Shown here piece after piece: positions 1 to 6,698 of a DNA stretch of 17,049 nt. How positions within the stretch are numbered: position 1 is the stretch's first letter; the number at the start of each line of letters is the position of its first letter. Source of the DNA: an uncultured Eubacteriales bacterium (GTDB taxonomy: Bacteria > Bacillota > Clostridia > Oscillospirales > CAG-382); contig CAKSCN010000035.1 in the NCBI GenBank assembly GCA_934444485.1, forward strand, positions 1 through 17,049. The letters run 5' to 3'. The position numbers were made by a program, and so were the translations under genes. Below the pieces are notes generated by a model, which was not told where the DNA came from, ran no database searches, and saw only the letters and a list, made by a program, of their open reading frames with translations.

Positions 1-161
1 CGCTTATGTCGGGCGGCTTCATCACCGAAAGGGAAAAGCAAATAGCCGACAGTGCGTTTTCCACAGCGGCATTTGAAAAGGTGAATGCCGAAAGCGACCG
101 TGCGGTTCTGCGTGCCGATATACTCAAATCGGTAATATTCGGAGTGATGAACTTTTCGTAG
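1..161 (+). CDS. ctsR: CtsR, stress-gene repressor (C-terminal fragment)
   Basis: The 3' end of a gene that begins before the window; the reading frame is set by codons starting at base 3 and ends with TAG at 159-161. The visible 52 residues include GGFITEREKQIADSAF and end in a helix with LRADILKSVIF. This matches the C-terminal dimerisation and McsB-sensing domain of CtsR, which usually reads like 'G(L/F)ITERE...LRA.(L/I)LK'. CtsR represses clp and related heat-shock genes, and phosphorylation by or interaction with McsB and its adaptors relieves this. The DNA-binding winged helix lies outside the window. The position directly before mcsA, mcsB and clpC supports the call, since this is the standard Bacillota order. 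The operator that it should bind is not visible here. Confidence 0.85.
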   Translation, partial: LMSGGFITEREKQIADSAFSTAAFEKVNAESDRAVLRADILKSVIFGVMNFS

Positions 162-217
162 GCTCACTCCCCGCACCGAAGAAACAATGATATCAATCGA
201 CGAAAGGACTGACATAT

Positions 218-778
218 ATGCTTTGTGATAAATGTAAAACCAAGGAAGCAACCTTCCACTATAAAGTATCCGAAAACGGTAAGATTACCGAAACACACCT
301 TTGCAGTGACTGCGCAAAAGAAGCGGGCATTTCTACGGAGTCGATCTTCGGAAACACGACCGGCAATATCTTCTCGGATTTTCTTTCCGACGATGATGTG
401 TTCGGCAGCTTCTTCGGAGGACTTCTCGGAAAGAACGTTCCCTCTCTCGGACAGAATACACTTCTCGGCAAGAACACGGTTTGTCCGTCGTGCGGCATGA
501 CGGAGGCAGAGCTTCAGAGAGGCGGCAAGCTCGGATGCGCCGAGTGCTACAAGACCTTCGGAAGACTCCTTTCGCCGACGGTCGCAAAGATTCACGGCAA
601 CGTGGTTCACACCGGCAAGTCGCCTAAGGGCTACGCAGAACACAAGGAAAAGGTAAACGAGCTTGACGAGCTGAAAAAGAAACTCGAAAAAGCTATAGAA
701 GCTCAGGAATACGAAGAAGCCGCAAAGCTTCGTGACAAAATAAGAGACCTTGAGAAAAAGGACGGTGACGTACAATGA
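218..778 (+). CDS. mcsA: McsA, zinc-binding activator of McsB
   Basis: A 186-residue protein of normal McsA length. Two four-cysteine zinc sites are visible: C3/C6 with C29/C32, and C89/C92 with C107/C110. A C-terminal UVR motif lies at about 149-182 (ELKKKLEKAIEAQEYEEAAK), predicted to form a short coiled coil. In this family McsA binds McsB and activates its arginine kinase activity. The middle part (45-85) is rich in Gly, Phe and Ser and looks flexible. The start at 218 has a ribosome binding site (GAAAGGA at 202-208) 9 nt upstream. The stop overlaps the mcsB start by 4 nt (ATGA), so translation is probably coupled. The gap to ctsR is 56 nt with no terminator visible, so it is likely cotranscribed with ctsR. 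Confidence 0.95.
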   Translation: MLCDKCKTKEATFHYKVSENGKITETHLCSDCAKEAGISTESIFGNTTGNIFSDFLSDDDVFGSFFGGLLGKNVPSLGQNTLLGKNTVCPSCGMTEAELQRGGKLGCAECYKTFGRLLSPTVAKIHGNVVHTGKSPKGYAEHKEKVNELDELKKKLEKAIEAQEYEEAAKLRDKIRDLEKKDGDVQ

Positions 779-1800
779 AATGGTATCAGAGTGAAATTTC
801 ACCGGACAGCATTGTAATAAGCTCTCGTGTAAGACTTGCGAGAAACCTTGAAAACTTCCCGTTTCCGCCGAAGCTTGACGGCAAGGGACGTGAAAAGATA
901 ATAGCCGCAGTCCGTTCGGCTCTCGAAAAATACGGCACGGAAAACTACACCTACACGGATCTTTCCGAGAGGACGGCAAACGAAAACTCGGTTCTTGTCG
1001 AGGATCATCTCATCAGCCGTGAATTCTGCGATATGCCGCAGAGCGTAAAGCGTACTCTTGTCACCGACGAGGACGGCAAGATAGCGGTTATGATAGGCGA
1101 GGAGGATCACCTGAGGATACAGTGCATTCTCCCGGGACTTGCGATAGAAAAGGCGTATGAGGAAGCGAATGCGGTGGACGATATAATCGCAAAGGGCGTA
1201 AATTACGCATACGACGAAAAACTCGGCTACCTCACAAGCTGTCCCACGAACCTCGGTACGGGACTCCGTGCGTCGGTAATGCTTCATCTGCCGGCAATAA
1301 AGGAGTGCGGTTACTTAAAGAGCGTCATGAACCTTATGACGAAGATAGGACTCACCGTAAGAGGACTCTACGGAGAGGGAAGCGAGGCGGACGGATGTCT
1401 GTATCAGATATCCAATCAGGTTACGCTCGGTATCTCCGAGAAGGATACCATCGAAAAGCTCTCGGACGCCGTTGCGAAGGTCGTCGATAAGGAAACGGAG
1501 CTTCGCCGCAAGATGAAAACTCAGGGCGGCGTTGCCTTTGAAGACAGGCTCTGGCGTGCTTACGGCATACTTACAAACGCAAGAAGACTCTCGTTCTCCG
1601 AATTTGTATCGCTTTGGTCGGACGTAAGACTCGGTGTTTCGTGCGGTATTATCACGGGTATCAGAAGCAAGAACCTCACATCTCTTCTCATAACCTCGAT
1701 GCCGTGCCACATAATCGACCTCTCGCCCGAAGCGAAGAATCCGGCAAGACGTGACGAGATAAGAGCCGCAAAGGTAAGAGAAGCTCTTGCGGTAAAGTAA
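775..1800 (+). CDS. mcsB: McsB, protein-arginine kinase
   Basis: A 341-residue protein of the ATP:guanido phosphotransferase family. It phosphorylates arginine side chains on CtsR and on aggregated proteins, marking them for ClpC-ClpP. Visible motifs are the nucleotide-phosphate-binding SSRVRLARN (16-24), GEEDHLRIQ near 108-116, the catalytic-loop segment SCPTNLGTGLRASVM (155-169, with C156), and the C-terminal RDEIRA (326-331). RDEIRA fits the RDxxRA phosphoarginine-binding allosteric motif described for McsB and absent from creatine and arginine kinases. The start overlaps the mcsA stop. A 120-nt gap follows before clpC, with no clear promoter or terminator, so one transcript is likely. Confidence 0.96.
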   Translation: MKWYQSEISPDSIVISSRVRLARNLENFPFPPKLDGKGREKIIAAVRSALEKYGTENYTYTDLSERTANENSVLVEDHLISREFCDMPQSVKRTLVTDEDGKIAVMIGEEDHLRIQCILPGLAIEKAYEEANAVDDIIAKGVNYAYDEKLGYLTSCPTNLGTGLRASVMLHLPAIKECGYLKSVMNLMTKIGLTVRGLYGEGSEADGCLYQISNQVTLGISEKDTIEKLSDAVAKVVDKETELRRKMKTQGGVAFEDRLWRAYGILTNARRLSFSEFVSLWSDVRLGVSCGIITGIRSKNLTSLLITSMPCHIIDLSPEAKNPARRDEIRAAKVREALAVK

Positions 1801-1920
1801 AGCGTTAGCTTCTGCCGGGACTTTAACGGGCTTCGGCAAGACTTACAAAGAACAGAACAACAGGTTTTTCTTCCCACGAAGGTATTTGATATCTTCATCT
1901 CACGGAAAGGAATGATATAT

Positions 1921-4524
1921 ATGCTTAGATTTACAACCAATGCGGCAGCGGCTATAACGGCTGCACAAAAGACAGCGGGCGAACTCGGACACAACTACGT
2001 CGGCAGCGAGCATTTGCTCCTCGGGCTTCTCAGCCGTACCGACAGCATTGCGGCAAAGCTTCTCACCGACGCCGGTGCCGACTACGATGCGGTTCACGGT
2101 ATGGTGGTTTCCGAATCCGGCACGGGCGAGGCGGCAGGCAGTGAAGGACTTGCCGTAACTCCGAGAACAAAGAGAATAATCGATCTCTCCGCTCAGATAG
2201 CAAACTCCATGAATCAGGGTTACGTCGGCACGGAGCATCTTCTCATGGCGCTTCTCAAGGAGGACTGCGTGGCAAGAGACATCCTCGGCAGACTCTCGGT
2301 TGACGTCGATAATCTTTACTCCAAGGCGAGTGCCTCCGCAATGGGCTTCTCCGCTCCTTACGGAAGTGCCGCTGACGACGATGAGGACGACGACGGCTAT
2401 GCTTACGGCGGTGCAGGCTCGTCCGCTCCTGCGGGCGCAAAGAAGGGTGGCGGCAAAACCCCGACTCTCGATAAGTACGGCACCGACCTTACAAAGGCGG
2501 CAAAGGAGGGTTCTCTTGACCCCGTAATCGGTCGTGACAAGGAGACCGAGCGTGTAATCCAGATACTCTCGAGACGTACAAAGAACAACCCCTGCCTTAT
2601 CGGTGAACCGGGCGTCGGCAAAACGGCGGTTGTCGAAGGACTCGCACAGAAGATTGCCTCCGGCGACGTTCCCGAAACGCTCAAGAACAAGAGAGTCGTT
2701 GCTCTCGACCTCTCCGGTATGATTGCAGGCGCAAAGTACAGAGGCGAATTCGAGGAACGTATCAAGAGCGTAATGGACGAGGTCAAGAACGCCGGCGACG
2801 TTATCCTCTTCATCGATGAAATCCACACCCTTATCGGTGCCGGCGGTGCCGAGGGCGCAATTGACGCCGCAAACATCTTAAAGCCCGCTCTTGCAAGAGG
2901 CGAGATGCAGGTGATAGGCGCGACGACCATCGACGAATACAGAAAGCACATCGAAAAGGATGCCGCACTCGAACGCCGTTTCGGATCTGTCTTGGTCGGC
3001 GAACCCACGAAAGAAGAAGCTGTTCTCATACTCAAGGGACTCCGTGACAAGTACGAGGCTCACCACAAGGTAAAGATCACCGACGAAGCGATAGACGCCG
3101 CAGTAAATCTCTCGGTAAGGTACATCGCCGACAGATATCTTCCCGATAAGGCGATCGACCTCATCGACGAGACCGCATCGAGAAAGCGTATTCACGAGAT
3201 TACCGAACCCGACGACATAAGAAACACCGAAGACAAGCTCAAGAGCGTTAAGGGCGAAAAGGAGGAAGCGGTAAAGTCGCAGAACTTTGAAAAGGCGGCG
3301 GAGCTTCTCACCGAGGAAAAGAACCTTTCCGCAAAGCTTGAAAAGATGAAGAGCGAGTGGAAGGACGCCAAGGGCGGCAAGGGTGCAAACTATCCGTCAA
3401 TCGGCGAGAACGATATCGCAGAGACCGTCACGAGCATGACCGGTATTCCCGTATCGAAGCTTGAGGGCGACGAATCCGAAAAGCTCCTTCACCTCGACGA
3501 AATACTCCGCAAGCGTGTCATAGGTCAGGACGAGGCTGTTTCCGTAATCGCAAGAGCGATAAGAAGAGGCAGAACCGGACTCAAAGACCCCAAGAGACCT
3601 CAGGGTTCATTCATTTTCTGCGGTCCTACGGGCGTAGGTAAAACGGAGCTTTCAAAGGCACTTGCGGAAGCACTCTTCGGAGACGAAAACGCAATAATAA
3701 GAATAGATATGTCGGAGTACATGGAGAAGCACAGCGTGTCTAAGCTCATCGGCGCACCTCCCGGATACGTCGGATACGATGAAGCCGGTCAGCTCACCGA
3801 GAAAGTACGCCGTAAGCCCTACTCGGTAGTCCTCTTCGACGAGATAGAGAAGGCTCACCCGGATGTATTCAACATTCTCCTCCAGATTCTCGAGGACGGT
3901 ATGCTCACGGATTCTCACGGCAGAAAGGTAGACTTCAAGAATACCGTTATCATTATGACCTCGAACCTCGGCTCTTCCGACATCGCCGACAACAGGAAGC
4001 CTCTCGGATTTGAGGGTGCGGCAGACGGCGAAAAGGAAGCAAAAGACGAAAGAGAACGTGCGAAGGAGGCAGTCATGGCGGCGCTTAAGAGAACGTTCCG
4101 TCCCGAGCTTCTCAACCGTATCGACGAGATCGTAGTATTCAACAAGCTCTCCGACGAGGATATCGCAAAGATTGCAAAGCTCATGCTCTCCGAGATTACC
4201 AAGCGTATCAACGCAATGGGCATCGAGATCACCTTCACCGACGAACTCTGCAAGCAGCTTGCAAAGGCAGGCTTCGACCCCGTTTACGGTGCAAGACCTC
4301 TGCGTCGTGCAATTCAGCGTGAGATTGAGGATTCCTTCTCGACCGAGCTTCTTGAGGGCAAGGTCAAAGAGGGCGACAGCGTAATTGCCGACTTCAAGGA
4401 CGGCGGCGTTGTCTACACCAAGGTCGAAAAGAGCGGCGATGCCGAGAAGTCCGAAACCGAAGCGAAGAAAGAGGAAAACGCCGAGGACGAAAAGAAGCCC
4501 GGCGACGCCGATAAAGCGGAATAA
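1921..4524 (+). CDS. clpC: ClpC, AAA+ unfoldase of the Clp protease
   Basis: An 867-residue HSP100 unfoldase that feeds proteins to ClpP. It has two N-terminal Clp_N repeats with E30 and E105 in GSEHLL/GTEHLL, matching the phosphoarginine-binding glutamates E32/E106 of Bacillus subtilis ClpC. A linker with the acidic run D152-D158 follows. The D1 ATPase has Walker A GEPGVGKT (228-235) and Walker B D299/E300, and a short UVR-bearing middle domain lies at about 440-475, which marks ClpC rather than ClpB. The D2 ATPase has GPTGVGKT (568-575) and D640/E641. L695-G696-F697 is probably the ClpP-docking loop. The last 30 or so residues are highly charged and Glu/Lys-rich. An in-frame ATG at 1912 is unlikely because it sits 1 nt after the Shine-Dalgarno; the ATG at 1921 has a 9-nt spacing. 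Confidence 0.97.
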   Translation: MLRFTTNAAAAITAAQKTAGELGHNYVGSEHLLLGLLSRTDSIAAKLLTDAGADYDAVHGMVVSESGTGEAAGSEGLAVTPRTKRIIDLSAQIANSMNQGYVGTEHLLMALLKEDCVARDILGRLSVDVDNLYSKASASAMGFSAPYGSAADDDEDDDGYAYGGAGSSAPAGAKKGGGKTPTLDKYGTDLTKAAKEGSLDPVIGRDKETERVIQILSRRTKNNPCLIGEPGVGKTAVVEGLAQKIASGDVPETLKNKRVVALDLSGMIAGAKYRGEFEERIKSVMDEVKNAGDVILFIDEIHTLIGAGGAEGAIDAANILKPALARGEMQVIGATTIDEYRKHIEKDAALERRFGSVLVGEPTKEEAVLILKGLRDKYEAHHKVKITDEAIDAAVNLSVRYIADRYLPDKAIDLIDETASRKRIHEITEPDDIRNTEDKLKSVKGEKEEAVKSQNFEKAAELLTEEKNLSAKLEKMKSEWKDAKGGKGANYPSIGENDIAETVTSMTGIPVSKLEGDESEKLLHLDEILRKRVIGQDEAVSVIARAIRRGRTGLKDPKRPQGSFIFCGPTGVGKTELSKALAEALFGDENAIIRIDMSEYMEKHSVSKLIGAPPGYVGYDEAGQLTEKVRRKPYSVVLFDEIEKAHPDVFNILLQILEDGMLTDSHGRKVDFKNTVIIMTSNLGSSDIADNRKPLGFEGAADGEKEAKDERERAKEAVMAALKRTFRPELLNRIDEIVVFNKLSDEDIAKIAKLMLSEITKRINAMGIEITFTDELCKQLAKAGFDPVYGARPLRRAIQREIEDSFSTELLEGKVKEGDSVIADFKDGGVVYTKVEKSGDAEKSETEAKKEENAEDEKKPGDADKAE

Positions 4525-4544
4525 TCCGAATAAGTAAAATTTAC

Positions 4545-4580
4545 CCCGGTGGTTCGTGTGTGAGCCGCCGGGATTTCTTT
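4545..4580 (+). terminator. Rho-independent terminator after clpC
   Basis: The arm 4545-4555 (CCCGGTGGTTC) pairs with 4562-4572 (GAGCCGCCGGG), an 11-bp stem with two G-U pairs and a 6-nt loop, followed by ATTTCTTT. It lies about 20 nt after the clpC stop and would end the ctsR-mcsA-mcsB-clpC transcript. Confidence 0.8.
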
Positions 4581-4612
4581 ATGTGACTACGGGGGACGAG
4601 GGTTACGGGGGT

Positions 4613-4634
4613 GTTCTTTTCTGAAGAAAAGAAC
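4613..4634. repeat. Perfect 10-bp hairpin
   Basis: GTTCTTTTCT (4613-4622) and AGAAAAGAAC (4625-4634) are exact inverted repeats separated by GA. The following CAAAAGACTTTAT is A/T-rich. It could be a secondary terminator or the edge of a repeat element; there is no good T-tract on the plus strand. Confidence 0.6.
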
Positions 4635-4673
4635 CAAAAGACTTTATCCTATAGTAATTTGGAGGTAGTACCG

Positions 4674-4717
4674 CACGACGGCGCATATATGCGCATCAAA
4701 AGGCGGACTCCGTCGTG
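4674..4717. repeat. Nested palindrome
   Basis: CACGACGG (4674-4681) is exactly complementary to CCGTCGTG (4710-4717). Inside it lies the 14-bp perfect palindrome GCGCATATATGCGC (4681-4694). The two inverted repeats share base 4681, so they would be alternative rather than fully simultaneous structures. Confidence 0.55.
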
Positions 4718-4916
4718 AAATGGAGCAAGACCGTGCATATCGGAGGATATACCGTTCGACATCGGCTAAGCCTCCGTCGAAGATGAGTTTGGCATCAGGA
4801 TTTGTGGGGAATGTAATTCGGGGAAACACCGTTCGCAATGAAACGCCTCGCATAGCTCGACAATTTCATTTTTGCGAAGATGAGCTTTTTGGAGAGTGCA
4901 TGGTTTGAGCTTTGCT

Positions 4917-4993
4917 CTTTCTTCATGGGAAATTCGGTGAAAATGCGGCTTTCTTGAGAGTGCGAAGCTCGAGATTAGCATTATCTCTATGGT
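4917..4993. repeat. 77-nt direct repeat, copy A
   Basis: Begins CTTTCTTCATGG and ends with ATGGT. It aligns without gaps to 5158-5234, with about 60 of 77 positions equal by eye; bases 14-34 (AAATTCGGTGAAAATGCGGCT, given here as the core) are identical. The copy is followed by the hairpin GGTAGC-GAA-GCTACC at 5005-5019. Confidence 0.75.
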
Positions 4994-5004
4994 GTAGTAA
5001 TGGA

Positions 5005-5019
5005 GGTAGCGAAGCTACC
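5005..5019. repeat. GAA-loop hairpin
   Basis: GGTAGC-GAA-GCTACC is a perfect 6-bp stem with a GAA loop. The core GCGAAGC is a heptamer known to form an unusually stable mini-hairpin as single-stranded DNA. The same core recurs at 5063-5077 and in the array at 5434-5515. Confidence 0.7.
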
Positions 5020-5155
5020 GAGGCTCCCTTGTGCAACCGGTTGCAGAGCAACCTCTGGAGCTGTCAGCGAAGCTGACTGAGGGGCTGTCGGATAAGAACT
5101 CTCTCAATGGTATAGCAAGGCGATAACAAAGCCGCCTGAGGGGCTGTCAGATAAG
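5019..5155. repeat. GGCTCCCTTGTG / CTGAGGGGCTGTC repeat, one full and one degraded unit
   Basis: The first unit runs from GAGGCTCCCTTGTG through a 14-bp palindrome TGCAACCGGTTGCA (5032-5045) and the hairpin GTCAGC-GAA-GCTGAC (5063-5077) to TGAGGGGCTGTCGGATAAG (5078-5096). A shorter second unit ends with TGAGGGGCTGTCAGATAAG (5137-5155), preceded by an imperfect GGC...GCC hairpin. I recall repeats of this general style between genes of gut Clostridia, but cannot name a curated family. Confidence 0.6.
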
Positions 5156-5157
5156 TG

Positions 5158-5234
5158 CTTTCTTCATGGAAAATTCGGTGAAAATGCGGCTCTTGGGTGT
5201 GTACGAAACTCGAGGTTCGCATTCTCCACATGGT
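5158..5234. repeat. 77-nt direct repeat, copy B
   Basis: Second copy of the repeat at 4917-4993, the same length and without gaps. It is followed by its own hairpin, GGAACG...CGTTCC (5244-5263). Copy A is also followed by a hairpin, but one with a different stem sequence. Confidence 0.75.
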
Positions 5235-5362
5235 ATTTTGTAGGGAACGGGCTTGCTCGTTCCTCATGAACCAAACGCAAGGTTATCGTTTTCGTACCGT
5301 AGAAATGCGGCAAACGGTAAGCACTATTCAAAATTGAAGAAAAGCGCAGCTTTTCAACCCCA

Positions 5363-5397
5363 ATTCTCCATTCTCCATTCTCCACTCTCCACTCTCA
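5363..5397. repeat. Tandem heptanucleotide repeat, five units
   Basis: Five consecutive 7-mers: ATTCTCC three times, then ACTCTCC, then ACTCTCA. The period is exact and only two positions vary. It follows a GAAAAGC-GCA-GCTTTTC hairpin (5339-5355). Confidence 0.85.
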
Positions 5398-5433
5398 ATT
5401 TCAAAGCGACTTCAGGAGCTTTTCCACCCAAAC

Positions 5434-5515
5434 GTTGCGAAGCAACACATCACGACGGCGGAAGCCGTCACTTCACTTCGGCGAAGCCGAAACTTCACTC
5501 GTTCCGAAGGAACGA
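5434..5515. repeat. Array of four hairpins with near-constant 7-nt spacer
   Basis: Four adjacent perfect stems: GTTGC-GAA-GCAAC (5434-5446), GACGGC-GGAA-GCCGTC (5454-5469), TTCGGC-GAA-GCCGAA (5477-5491) and TCGTTCC-GAA-GGAACGA (5499-5515). Spacers are ACATCAC (5447-5453), ACTTCAC (5470-5476) and ACTTCAC (5492-5498). Stem sequences differ completely, while the loop and spacer are kept. The array ends 5 nt before the stop codon of the carboxypeptidase gene, so it would lie in the 3' untranslated part of that message, read on the minus strand. Confidence 0.85.
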
Positions 5516-5520
5516 CATAA

Positions 5521-6588
5521 CTACTTCACCCTCACTTCCGTTTCCCCGTTCTCGTACCTCACGCTGTAAGTCAAGGTCGGAGCGGCGTTCTTTGAGAGTG
5601 TGCGCCACACGGCTTTTTGCTTTTCGCACGGCAGACCGAACGGCGAAAGGTCGATGCCGCCCTCGGGCAGAACATTTACGCTCTTGAAGTTGTCAAAGCC
5701 GTAATCGAGCATCGCCGTGTGAGCGTTCCAGTCGTCGGGACAGCCGAGAGTCACCGCAATAAGAAGCGTACCGTCACGCTCCGCCGCACTCACGAGACAC
5801 CGCCCCGCCGCTTTGGTGAACCCGGTCTTTACTCCGCACGCACCGTCGTACAGCCGGAGAAGCTTGTTGTGGTTGGTAAAGTACCGCCTTTTTTCACTGT
5901 TTTCTCCGCCCATAACCGCACTTTGCGTCGATACCGCTTCGGCAACCGTCTTGTTTTCGAGAGCCGCCGACGCAATAACCGCAAGCTCGTATGCCGTGGT
6001 GTGGTGACTGTCGTCGGGAAGTCCGTGGGGATTGGTGAAATGCGTTGACGTGAGTCCGAGACTCTGCGCCTTTTCGTTCATTTTTTCCGCAAACGCATCG
6101 ACGCTGCCGCACGACAGAACCGCAAGAGCCGTCGCCGCATCGTTGCCCGATTCGAGCATGAGACCGTATAAAAGCGTCTTTACGCTCACCGTCTCTCCGG
6201 CTTCAAGGTAGATAGAGCTTCCCTCAATTCCGGCGGCGTCCTTCGGAACTTTCACATAATCGTCCGGAGACAGCAGCTCAGCGGCAACAAGTGCCGTCAT
6301 TATTTTTGTAGTGCTTGCCATGGGGAGAATGCGGTCGCAGTCGTGCGAAAAAAGTATCTCCCGGCTTCTTCCGTCAATGAGTACCGCACCCTCGGCATAT
6401 ACGTTCGGTGCGGAGCTTTCCGCTGTCGGTACGCCGATGTCAACCTCCGTGAGTACTGCCGACGGCACGGTAGGGAATATGTCTCTCGGTTCGGTCGTCC
6501 CTGCCGCAAGCCGGAAAAAAGGCATAAGTGCGACGAAAAGTCCGAATATTATGAGCGTCGATGCCGAAAATTTTCCGTGTGTGTCCAT
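5521..6588 (-). CDS. D-alanyl-D-alanine carboxypeptidase (peptidase S11 family)
   Basis: A 355-residue low-molecular-weight penicillin-binding protein that trims the terminal D-Ala from peptidoglycan stem peptides outside the membrane. The three active-site motifs are present: S92-T-T-K95, S147-G-N149 and K254-T-G256. An N-terminal hydrophobic segment (about 9-29) ending LAAG looks like a signal peptide or signal anchor. After the catalytic domain only about 60 residues remain, ending in a charged VRYENGETEVRVK. I see no clear amphipathic C-terminal membrane anchor of the kind found in DacA/DacF. The start has a good site (GAGAGG at 6598-6603) 9 nt upstream. It is transcribed alone and divergent from ispD; its 3' flank carries the hairpin array. 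Whether it is vegetative or sporulation-linked (DacB/DacF) cannot be told from sequence alone. Confidence 0.93.
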   Translation of the reverse strand: MDTHGKFSASTLIIFGLFVALMPFFRLAAGTTEPRDIFPTVPSAVLTEVDIGVPTAESSAPNVYAEGAVLIDGRSREILFSHDCDRILPMASTTKIMTALVAAELLSPDDYVKVPKDAAGIEGSSIYLEAGETVSVKTLLYGLMLESGNDAATALAVLSCGSVDAFAEKMNEKAQSLGLTSTHFTNPHGLPDDSHHTTAYELAVIASAALENKTVAEAVSTQSAVMGGENSEKRRYFTNHNKLLRLYDGACGVKTGFTKAAGRCLVSAAERDGTLLIAVTLGCPDDWNAHTAMLDYGFDNFKSVNVLPEGGIDLSPFGLPCEKQKAVWRTLSKNAAPTLTYSVRYENGETEVRVK

Positions 6589-6617
6589 ATAATTTACCTC
6601 TCTTGTACGAATGGTAC

Positions 6618-6623
6618 ATTATA
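6618..6623 (-). promoter_or_regulatory. Probable -10 box of the carboxypeptidase gene
   Basis: On the minus strand this reads TATAAT, about 30 nt before the start codon. The -35 region is weak: the best match, TTGTAA, lies 21 nt upstream, so this call rests on the -10 alone. Confidence 0.4.
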
Positions 6624-6698
6624 TGCTTGTCCGCACCCGGTACTTTACAAACGCAAATATGTTTACATCATCGTTACAATGTTGCGAAATAAGGAGAG

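Larger units (their letters stand above)
4581..5520. repeat. Gene-free intergenic island built of repeats and hairpins
   Basis: About 940 bases with no credible gene. It contains a 10-bp-stem hairpin (4613-4634), a nested palindrome (4674-4717), a 77-nt direct repeat (4917-4993 and 5158-5234), a GGCTCCCTTGTG...CTGAGGGGCTGTC unit with a shorter second copy (5019-5155), a heptanucleotide repeat (5363-5397) and an array of hairpins (5434-5515). Phrases recur in degraded form, such as TAGTAAT followed by GGAGGTAG at 4652-4668 and at 4996-5010. Short open frames here have no family features, no ribosome binding sites and low-complexity translations. I read it as an accumulation of small non-coding repeats; the style is one I associate with gut Clostridia, but I cannot name a family. 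Confidence 0.75.

Noticed and set aside
162..217. CtsR operator before mcsA
   Set aside because: No GGTCAAA-type direct heptad repeat is present here or in the mcsB-clpC gap; the operator should lie upstream of ctsR.
164..979. Minus-strand open frame of 271 residues opposite mcsA
   Set aside because: It is antisense to mcsA and the start of mcsB, whose domains are unmistakable, and its cysteine-rich translation reflects the complement of their codons.
1912..1920. Earlier ATG start for clpC at 1912
   Set aside because: It is 1 nt from the Shine-Dalgarno GAAAGGA; the ATG at 1921 has proper spacing and matches the mcsA arrangement.
1900..2826. Minus-strand open frame of 308 residues opposite clpC
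   Set aside because: Shadow of the strongly biased clpC codons; no motif of its own.
4644..4908. Short open frames on both strands (69 and 62 residues) in the island
   Set aside because: They overlap each other and the nested palindrome, have no good Shine-Dalgarno and no recognisable domain. They may be remnants of a repeat family, but I cannot support a gene.
5434..5515. Hairpin array as a CRISPR array
   Set aside because: The longer units vary and only 7 nt are constant, the reverse of a CRISPR layout; unit length (about 20-23 nt) is too short and no cas genes are present.
5253..5687. Plus-strand open frame of 144 residues through the repeat island into the carboxypeptidase gene
   Set aside because: It translates hairpins and the heptad repeat, then the antisense of a clear gene; there is no ribosome binding site or family signal.
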